The translations under genes and the position numbers were made by a program. 64,000 nucleotides of DNA from contig NZ_RARC01000002.1 in assembly GCF_003719305.1 (NCBI RefSeq), positions 62,001 to 126,000 of the forward strand. Direction: 5' to 3'. The notes beneath the pieces were generated by a model that searched no databases, had not been told where the DNA came from, and saw only the letters and a program-made list of their open reading frames with translations. Within the stretch, counting starts at the first letter, position 1. The number at the start of each line of letters is the position of its first letter. This document shows positions 57,812 through 64,000 of this stretch, one piece after another. The stretch is from Mycolicibacterium stellerae. GTDB taxonomy: Bacteria; Actinomycetota; Actinomycetes; Mycobacteriales; Mycobacteriaceae.

Positions 57812-58368
57812 CAGACCTCCAGCAGTTCGCCCTCTTTGTGCCTCACCAGGTCGTCGATTTGGCTGGTGTAGGTGTGTGTGGTCTTGTCGAGTTCCTTCTC
57901 GGCGTGTTTGACCTCGTCCTCGCCTGCCTCGCCGTCCTTCTTGATCCGGTGCAGCTCCTCCATCGCCTTGCGGCGGATGTTGCGCACCGACACCCGGGCA
58001 TCCTCACCCTTGGCCTTCGCCTGCTTCACCAGATCGCGGCGACGCTCCTCGGTCAGCTGCGGGATGGCGACGCGAATGACGTTGCCGTCGTTGGACGGAT
58101 TGAGGCCGAGGTCGGAATTGCGGATGGCATCCTCGATCGGCTTCAGCTGCGACTGCTCATAGGGCTTGATGACGACAAGCCGGGCTTCGGGGACGTTGAT
58201 GCTGGACAGCTGGGTGATGGGCGTCGACGAGCCGTAGTAGTCGATCGAGAGGCGCGAGAACATGCCGGGGTTGGCGCGGCCGGTGCGGATGGAGGACAGG
58301 TCGTCGCGGGCGACGGACACCGCCTTCTCCATCTTTTCCTCAGCGTCGAAGAGAGTTTCCTCGATCAC
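57811..58368 (-). CDS. frr: Ribosome recycling factor
   Basis: A 185-residue protein with the standard RRF layout: three-helix bundle domain with [17 protein letters not shown] (about 24-40) and [24 protein letters not shown] (about 111-134), and the small beta domain (about 30-105). With EF-G it splits post-termination ribosomes. It is 17 nt downstream of pyrH and overlaps cdsA: the conserved pyrH-frr-cdsA operon. Confidence 0.97.
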   Translation of the reverse strand: MIEETLFDAEEKMEKAVSVARDDLSSIRTGRANPGMFSRLSIDYYGSSTPITQLSSINVPEARLVVIKPYEQSQLKPIEDAIRNSDLGLNPSNDGNVIRVAIPQLTEERRRDLVKQAKAKGEDARVSVRNIRRKAMEELHRIKKDGEAGEDEVKHAEKELDKTTHTYTSQIDDLVRHKEGELLEV

Positions 58369-58385
58369 GGCTTCTCCATTTCAGG

Positions 58386-59141
58386 TCAGTCGGTGGTGAC
58401 CAGTGTTCCGATCTTCTCACCCGCGACCGCCCGCGCGATATTGCCGTCGGTGAGAAGGTTGAACACCAGGATGGGCATGCCGTTGTCCATGCACAGGCTG
58501 AACGCGGTGGCGTCGGCGACGGCCAGGCCCCGTTCGATGACCTCGCGATGGGTGATCGCGGTGATCATTTCGGCGTCGGGATGGAACCGTGGGTCAGCGG
58601 TGAAGACTCCGTCGACGGCCTTGGCCATCAGCACCACCTCCGCGCGGATTTCCAGGGCACGTTGAGCGGCGGTGGTGTCGGTGGAGAAGTACGGCAGGCC
58701 CATGCCCGCCCCGAAGATGACCACGCGGCCCTTCTCCAGGTGTCGCTGGGCGCGCAGCGGGATATAGGGCTCGGCGACCTGGCCCATCGTGATGGCGGTC
58801 TGGACCCGGGTGGCGATGCCTTCCTTCTCCAGGAAGTCCTGCAGCGCGAGGCTGTTCATCACCGTGCCGAGCATGCCCATGTAGTCCGAACGGGTGCGCT
58901 CCATGCCACGCTGCTGCAACTGGGCGCCGCGGAAAAAGTTGCCGCCGCCGATGACGACGGCAACCTGGACGCCGCTGCGGACCACCTCGGCGATCTGGCG
59001 CGCCACCAGGGCCACCACGTCGGGGTCGAGGCCTACCTGTCCGCCACCGAACATTTCGCCGCCGAGTTTGAGAAGCACACGGGAGTAAACGGGTCGGATT
59101 GGGGATGCCTGGGCGCCGTTGGTGGTGGTTGCCTCCGCCAT
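58386..59141 (-). CDS. pyrH: UMP kinase
   Basis: A 251-residue bacterial hexameric UMP kinase: [12 protein letters not shown] (about 22-33), [11 protein letters not shown] (about 62-72), [19 protein letters not shown] (about 83-101) and [12 protein letters not shown] (about 171-182). Phosphorylates UMP to UDP; typically activated by GTP and inhibited by UTP. The N-terminal [14 protein letters not shown] is a variable extension. First gene of pyrH-frr-cdsA. The upstream neighbour is a methyltransferase gene, ended by a hairpin at 59188-59211. Confidence 0.97.
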   Translation of the reverse strand: MAEATTTNGAQASPIRPVYSRVLLKLGGEMFGGGQVGLDPDVVALVARQIAEVVRSGVQVAVVIGGGNFFRGAQLQQRGMERTRSDYMGMLGTVMNSLALQDFLEKEGIATRVQTAITMGQVAEPYIPLRAQRHLEKGRVVIFGAGMGLPYFSTDTTAAQRALEIRAEVVLMAKAVDGVFTADPRFHPDAEMITAITHREVIERGLAVADATAFSLCMDNGMPILVFNLLTDGNIARAVAGEKIGTLVTTD

Positions 59142-59187
59142 CCGACTCCTTCGGGGTCCTCGCTTGAGCTCACCCCTAATCCTGCCT

Positions 59188-59211
59188 CATAGCGGCATCG
59201 CAGCCGCTATG
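59188..59211 (-). terminator. Hairpin downstream of the methyltransferase gene
   Basis: CATAGCGGC (59188-59196) pairs perfectly with GCCGCTATG (59203-59211) around a 6-nt loop; three more pairs (one G-U) extend the stem outward. It lies 20 nt past the methyltransferase stop (59231) and 47 nt before the pyrH start, so it should insulate pyrH. No U-tract. Confidence 0.6.
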
Positions 59212-59230
59212 GGGTGGGCCCGCATCGGTG

Positions 59231-59929
<699 letters not shown>

Positions 59930-59930
59930 C

Positions 59931-59966
59931 TATCAACTTAGTTGATACATGTCAACCTCGTTGATA
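59931..59966. promoter_or_regulatory. Tandem MarR-type operators
   Basis: TATCAAC-TTA-GTTGATA (59931-59947) is a perfect 7-bp dyad. TGTCAAC-CTC-GTTGATA (59950-59966) repeats it with one mismatch. Centres are 19 bp apart. They fill the divergent interval between the methyltransferase (59920) and MarR (59981) starts. Confidence 0.8.
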
Positions 59967-59980
59967 TATGCTCGTGCGTC

Positions 59981-60412
59981 ATGAGGGGATTCACCGAGGA
60001 CCCGCCGCTCGGTTACCTGCTGGCCCGTGTGCACAACGCGCTACGCGCAGAGGTGACCGCGACGGTGCTGGAACCGCTCGGTCTGGCGTTCCCGCAATAC
60101 ATCTGCATGCGAATTCTGTCCCGGTTCCCCGACCGCTCGAACGCCGAACTGGCACGCGACACCAGTGTGTCGCCACAAGCGATGAACATGGTGCTGCGGG
60201 GGCTCGAGGACCGCGGGCTCGTGACGAGACCGGCCAGCGTGTTGTCGGGACGGTCGCTACCCGCCGCGCTGACCCGCGAGGGCGAGGAGCTGCTCGACAA
60301 GACCGACGCCGGTGTCCGCGCAGCCGAGGACCGGCTGATGGCCAACCTGTCCAACCGTCAGCGCGCCGACTTCATGCAGATCCTGGCCTCCCTCGGTTCC
60401 GACCCGTTCTAG
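59981..60412 (+). CDS. MarR-family transcriptional regulator
   Basis: A 143-residue winged-helix regulator: PLGYLLARVHNALRAEVTATVL (helix 1), LSRFPDRSNAELARDTSVSPQAMNMVLRGLEDRGLVTR (HTH and wing entry, about 45-85), ending in a dimerisation helix. The tandem TATCAAC-N3-GTTGATA dyads just upstream are its likely operators, giving autoregulation and control of the divergent methyltransferase. The TAG stop is in CTAG shared with the convergent amine oxidase. Confidence 0.9.
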   Translation: MRGFTEDPPLGYLLARVHNALRAEVTATVLEPLGLAFPQYICMRILSRFPDRSNAELARDTSVSPQAMNMVLRGLEDRGLVTRPASVLSGRSLPAALTREGEELLDKTDAGVRAAEDRLMANLSNRQRADFMQILASLGSDPF

Positions 60413-62385
60413 TGGTGGTGACACGCCTTCGGCGGTGACGGCGGGAGGTCCAGCGCGGGGTTGCCGTCGAAGAATCCGAGCGGCTTGAGGTGGAAACCCG
60501 TGTAGGCGCACGGCATCACCGGCCAGTCCTCGGGTCGCACGACGTGGTGTGCGCCCAGCGTGTACCAGAGCACCACGTCGGTGTTGTCCAACGGCGCGTC
60601 GTCGGCGACGAACTCCGGCAGTCCCTGCGCATCCTCCGACTGGTACATGTAGTCGCCTGCGGCGAACTTCTCCGCCGCGTCGTACTTGGTCACCCAGAGG
60701 TTGTGCTGGACGAATCGCGCCCGGTCGTAGATGTAGGAGCCCTCCTGCACCATCACCGGCACGATCTCCTTCGGCACCAGCTTGTAGGCGACCGGGCTGC
60801 CCAGTTCGTTCTTCTTCGACGGGTTGGCGACCTTCCAGTACCGGCCAGTCGACCAGTTCCAGTCACGCGCCCCCTCGGCTTCCGATGCCACCAGCGTGTC
60901 CTGCGTGATCCACGCATTGCGGTGCGGGTTGCGCGCCGGATCCGGCTCGGGTATCGAATCGACCTCGTAGACACTGTTATCCGCTCCGTCGACGCTCATG
61001 TCGAGCCGGAAGTTGAAGAAATGCTGATGGTTCGGGCCGTAGATGTTGGGCGCAACCATCTTCCCCCACCGCGGCTCCTCGCCGTCGGGAACCGAACCGG
61101 TGGTGAGCACACCGGAGAGCTTGACCTCCACCTCCATCGACGCGTCGTTGTAGAAATACCAGAAGAACCCGTATTCGTAGTTGCCGACAGTGCAGATCAT
61201 CGAGATCACCAGGCGCCGGGACCGACGCACCTCGACCTCCTCGGTGCGGAAATCGGTGTGCTTCCAGGAGATCCCGAAATCCTCCTCGTGCATGCAGATC
61301 GCGTTGGGAATCGTGACCGCATTACCGGAGGAATCGTTGAGCGTGGCATCGAAGTAGTGGATCTCGCCGAGGCAGTCACAGCCGAGGGTCAACGGATTAG
61401 CCGAGAACCCCATTCCGACCTCGCCCATGTCGAAGACGTTCTTGTTCCAGTGCGTCGGCTGTGAATCTCCATACGGGACGACCATTTCCGACAACGAAGC
61501 CCGGTACACGATCGGTCGCTTCTCGCCGCGATCGGTGTAGGTGATCTCGTTGAGCACGATGCCTTCACGCGGATTGAAGCCGATCCGGATGGACCACTTC
61601 TGCCACTGCACCTTCCAGCCGTCGACCGTGAAACTCGGTCCGTCGGGCTGGGTGATCTCGATCGGTTTGACGTCGTCGCGAAACTGCGTGAACGCAGGCC
61701 GATTGTCCGGTTCGAACATGAACTTCTCGGCGTAGTTGCCCGCCGTCGGAGGAAGCGGGACCACCCCGTGGTCCTCGATGTCGATGACCTCCATCTCGTC
61801 GAGGTTGAATGTCACGATCAGACCTTCGACGGGGCGCGCGTAGCCGTGCTCCGACGGTGCGGCCCGCATGAACGTCAGCGGACGACAGATCAACGCGGAG
61901 TTGTCGTAGTGATCCTGCGCGCCGTAATACCCTGCGGGCCAAGGGTCGATCATCGCGAGGCTGAAGTCGGTGACGCCGCGCTTGCGCATGGCCTCCTGCC
62001 ACCGCGGGTCTTCCCTGACCTTCTCCTCCACTCCCGTCATGTGCTCGACAAGGTAGGACGGAAACCGGCCGGGGATCGGTTTCCACGAGTCGATCACCCT
62101 GGCCGTCAGATCGACGACGGCCTCGTAGACCATCTTCGCCGCGGCGTCATACATCGTGACGAATGCGCGCCGGGGAATGTCGGCAAGACCTTCGAAGGTG
62201 AGCGCGGCGTTCTTGTCCGGCTCGGCGAGCTGGATCATCACGAACCTGGTTGTCGGAGTGGAGTACTCCGAGTCCGTGATGATCGCAGCCGCGGACTCGA
62301 TCTCCGCACCGGTCAGCGGGTCGAGCGGGTACGGCGTGCCGTCCCCCGTCGTGCCCTCATGCAGTTCAGTGCTTTCCATCGTCAT
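60409..62385 (-). CDS. Copper-containing primary amine oxidase
   Basis: A 658-residue quinoprotein that oxidises primary amines to aldehydes, ammonia and H2O2. The topaquinone precursor is Tyr403 in the N-Y-E-Y motif (TVGNYEYGFFWYF). The His-x-His copper ligands appear as GPNHQHFFNF (about 462-471), with a further His near the C-terminus. The three-domain length (N2, N3 and catalytic) is complete, and there is no signal peptide, so it is cytoplasmic. It ends in CHHH. Lies 5 nt downstream of an APC permease gene, which suggests uptake and oxidation of one amine. Confidence 0.94.
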   Translation of the reverse strand: MTMESTELHEGTTGDGTPYPLDPLTGAEIESAAAIITDSEYSTPTTRFVMIQLAEPDKNAALTFEGLADIPRRAFVTMYDAAAKMVYEAVVDLTARVIDSWKPIPGRFPSYLVEHMTGVEEKVREDPRWQEAMRKRGVTDFSLAMIDPWPAGYYGAQDHYDNSALICRPLTFMRAAPSEHGYARPVEGLIVTFNLDEMEVIDIEDHGVVPLPPTAGNYAEKFMFEPDNRPAFTQFRDDVKPIEITQPDGPSFTVDGWKVQWQKWSIRIGFNPREGIVLNEITYTDRGEKRPIVYRASLSEMVVPYGDSQPTHWNKNVFDMGEVGMGFSANPLTLGCDCLGEIHYFDATLNDSSGNAVTIPNAICMHEEDFGISWKHTDFRTEEVEVRRSRRLVISMICTVGNYEYGFFWYFYNDASMEVEVKLSGVLTTGSVPDGEEPRWGKMVAPNIYGPNHQHFFNFRLDMSVDGADNSVYEVDSIPEPDPARNPHRNAWITQDTLVASEAEGARDWNWSTGRYWKVANPSKKNELGSPVAYKLVPKEIVPVMVQEGSYIYDRARFVQHNLWVTKYDAAEKFAAGDYMYQSEDAQGLPEFVADDAPLDNTDVVLWYTLGAHHVVRPEDWPVMPCAYTGFHLKPLGFFDGNPALDLPPSPPKACHHH

Positions 62386-62390
62386 GCGCT

Positions 62391-63944
62391 TCAGGCCTCC
62401 GACTTCGTTTCGGATTTGGTCAGATCGAGCACCGCGAGGTGCGCCAGTGCGTCCTCAGCCGACGTCTTGTGCGCTGAACGCCTGCCGAAGAAGTACACGA
62501 CCACACCGAGGGCCACCATGCCGAGGCTGATGCTGCCGACCCACATCATCCACTCGGCATCCCCGACGCCGGCACTCGTGAGCCAGGATTTCGCGAACGA
62601 GTAGTAGATGCCGCCGATGGTGCCGATGGTGCCGACGACGACGGTGATCCAGACGCCGACCATGCCGCCCGGGATCCGCCAGAACGTCTCGTTGGCGTAG
62701 CGATCCGCGTACTTCTTTCGGGCGATGATCACTGGGAACAGGAAGAAGAAGCCGGAGATCAACCACACCGTCGAAAGGCCGCCCTGCAGGAAGATCGTCG
62801 TATTGACCAGGCTGCTCTGCGAGTACAGCCCGATCAGGATCAGAGACGAGATCACGCCCTGGATCAAGATGGCGGACACTGGGTTACGCGTACGAGGGTT
62901 CAGGTGGGTGAAGATCCTGGGTAGGTGGCGTTCCAAGCCCGAGACGAAGATCAACCGGGAGTACGCCACCTGGTAGGTCATCAATGCCACGATGACGATC
63001 AGGGCCAACACGATGGCGCAGATCTCCATCAGACCGGGGAAACCGGCGACGTCCAGCATGCCGATGACGCCTGTTACGGCGTCGATCTCGTCGGTGGGCA
63101 ACGCCATCATGGTGCCGAGTGTCGTCAGCAGGTAGATCACCACCAGGGCCGTTGAACCCCAGAGGATCATCCGCGGGCCGCTCTTGCGCACCGAGAGGAA
63201 CTCCGCGCCCATGTTGTACGGGGTCTCGACGCCGAGCAGGTACAGCAGCACAGTGCCGTAAAGGAAGCCCGACACCGCGAAATTCGGAATAGTCGCGTCC
63301 GACCAGCTGAACGGCGTCGCCGAGCCGTTTTTCACGGCGAACAACAGCCCGCAGATGAAGATCGTCAGGGCGAGTATTCCGAAGATGACGAAGACCACGT
63401 TCATGATCCGTTGGTTGGCGGCCAGTTTCGCCAGTGCCAGCCCGACTACCGTCCATAGGATCACCAGCTGCAGGATGACGCTCGTCATTACCCCCAGTTC
63501 GGCGTGAAAGGCCAGCAGGAGGAACGACAGCACCACTGCTGGCGAGGACGCGGCGTTGAGAATCACCGGAACCCAAGACAGGTAGCCGCCGACGAAACCC
63601 CATGTCTCCCCCATCGTCCTGGTGGCCCAGATGTAGACGCCACCCTGACCGGGCCACAGGTTTCCGAGTTCGACCACAGCCATGCCTGCTGGCACCAGGA
63701 ACGTGAGGATGCCGAGAATCCACATCGGAATGGCGGTCCATCCGCCGGTGGCCATCACCGACGAGCCGGTGATCCAGCAGATGATGAAGACGTAGGCGGC
63801 CGTCAGGCCGAACGTGCTCATCACCTTGGGCAGGATCTGTTCGGGGACCAACTCCGTGGTCATCAGTTTGTCACGGTCGGCGGTGCCGACCATCCCGTTC
63901 TTGTCGGCGGATGAGGGCGGCGTCGCCTCGAGCTCTTGTGTCAT
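62391..63944 (-). CDS. APC-superfamily amino acid/amine permease
   Basis: A 517-residue transporter with twelve predicted helices. The first helix motif AYVFIICWITGSSVMATGG (about 49-67), NLWPGQGGVYIWATRTMG (about 94-111) and the mid-protein LGVETPYNMGAEFLSVRK (about 238-255) are typical of the amino acid/polyamine/GABA permease group. Upstream partner of the copper amine oxidase (5-nt gap), so the substrate is probably a primary amine or amino acid. ATG at 63944; a CCCAAAG-T-CTTTGGG dyad lies 10 nt upstream. Confidence 0.9.
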   Translation of the reverse strand: MTQELEATPPSSADKNGMVGTADRDKLMTTELVPEQILPKVMSTFGLTAAYVFIICWITGSSVMATGGWTAIPMWILGILTFLVPAGMAVVELGNLWPGQGGVYIWATRTMGETWGFVGGYLSWVPVILNAASSPAVVLSFLLLAFHAELGVMTSVILQLVILWTVVGLALAKLAANQRIMNVVFVIFGILALTIFICGLLFAVKNGSATPFSWSDATIPNFAVSGFLYGTVLLYLLGVETPYNMGAEFLSVRKSGPRMILWGSTALVVIYLLTTLGTMMALPTDEIDAVTGVIGMLDVAGFPGLMEICAIVLALIVIVALMTYQVAYSRLIFVSGLERHLPRIFTHLNPRTRNPVSAILIQGVISSLILIGLYSQSSLVNTTIFLQGGLSTVWLISGFFFLFPVIIARKKYADRYANETFWRIPGGMVGVWITVVVGTIGTIGGIYYSFAKSWLTSAGVGDAEWMMWVGSISLGMVALGVVVYFFGRRSAHKTSAEDALAHLAVLDLTKSETKSEA

Positions 63945-63953
63945 TGCTGGTCT

Positions 63954-63968
63954 CCCAAAGTCTTTGGG
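63954..63968. promoter_or_regulatory. Palindrome upstream of the permease/amine oxidase operon
   Basis: CCCAAAG (63954-63960) and CTTTGGG (63962-63968) form a perfect 7-bp dyad around one base, 10 nt upstream of the permease start. Candidate operator; the regulator is not in the window. Confidence 0.45.
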
Positions 63969-64000
63969 CCTATTGGAGGATTTGTCCGTCTTTCATCCGG

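Overview
The window is high-GC actinobacterial chromosome, most likely from an environmental, rapidly growing mycobacterium (Mycolicibacterium-like). Three blocks keep M. tuberculosis gene order. The first is a GNAT gene, ispG, rip1 and dxr (Rv2867c-Rv2870c). The second is an MPT83-like gene, dipZ, an MPT70-like gene and, further on, a DUF2631 gene (Rv2873-Rv2876). The third is rlmN, cdsA, frr and pyrH (Rv2880c-Rv2883c). Sharing the neighbourhood are F420/LLM oxidoreductases, a mycofactocin-type SDR, a WS/DGAT acyltransferase, a 13E12-family HNH gene with an SOS box, and MIRU-like and palindromic intergenic repeats. All of these fit Mycobacteriaceae. No rRNA, tRNA, CRISPR array or transposase was seen.

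Layout. 0-3.8 kb: MEP isoprenoid genes dxr and ispG flank the site-2 protease rip1 in one minus-strand operon. 4-7.3 kb: two fasciclin antigens flank dipZ, and each of the three has its own SigK-like promoter (CCATCC-N15-CCGAAT type). 7.3-17.4 kb: an ECF41/SigI-type sigma factor diverges from an NmrA-family gene through two mirror-image promoters. It is followed by a deazaflavin oxidoreductase, DUF4097 and RHH genes, an LLM enzyme, photolyase, SDR, DUF2631, WS/DGAT, DUF427 and a GH16 glucanase.

17.6-52.2 kb is an accessory catabolic island inserted into the otherwise conserved Rv2876-rlmN interval. It contains two aromatic meta-cleavage modules: extradiol dioxygenase, FAH-family hydrolase, flavin hydroxylase and P450 on the plus strand, and flavin hydroxylase, MhpC-type hydrolase and extradiol dioxygenase on the minus strand. 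A TetR gene with mhpF and mhpE-type genes completes the route to pyruvate and acetyl-CoA. Next come CoA-ester genes (MaoC, hot-dog, acyl-CoA dehydrogenase, SnoaL, LLM), a secreted Asn/Gly-repeat protein and a GH3 glucosidase. A tightly overlapping seven-gene operon follows (NIPSNAP/EthD-like, P450, ADH, HpaI-type aldolase, SDR, Baeyer-Villiger monooxygenase, esterase). Divergent from it are SMP-30 and thioesterase genes; then P450 with ferredoxin, two paralogous TetR genes, a type III CoA-transferase and an APH-type kinase. Five copies of a 30-bp element (CTTTAC-N14-RTGTCACSCY or close) sit at promoters in and next to this island. The element reads as a promoter on both strands with starts 5-8 nt downstream, so it may define one co-regulated, largely leaderless regulon.

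52.2-64 kb: rlmN, an EamA transporter, an LLM enzyme, a frameshifted 13E12-type gene behind an SOS box, cdsA-frr-pyrH, a methyltransferase/MarR pair with tandem operators, and a copper amine oxidase with its permease. The true substrate of the island cannot be read from sequence. The enzyme set points to a cyclic compound with an aromatic or alicyclic ketone stage.
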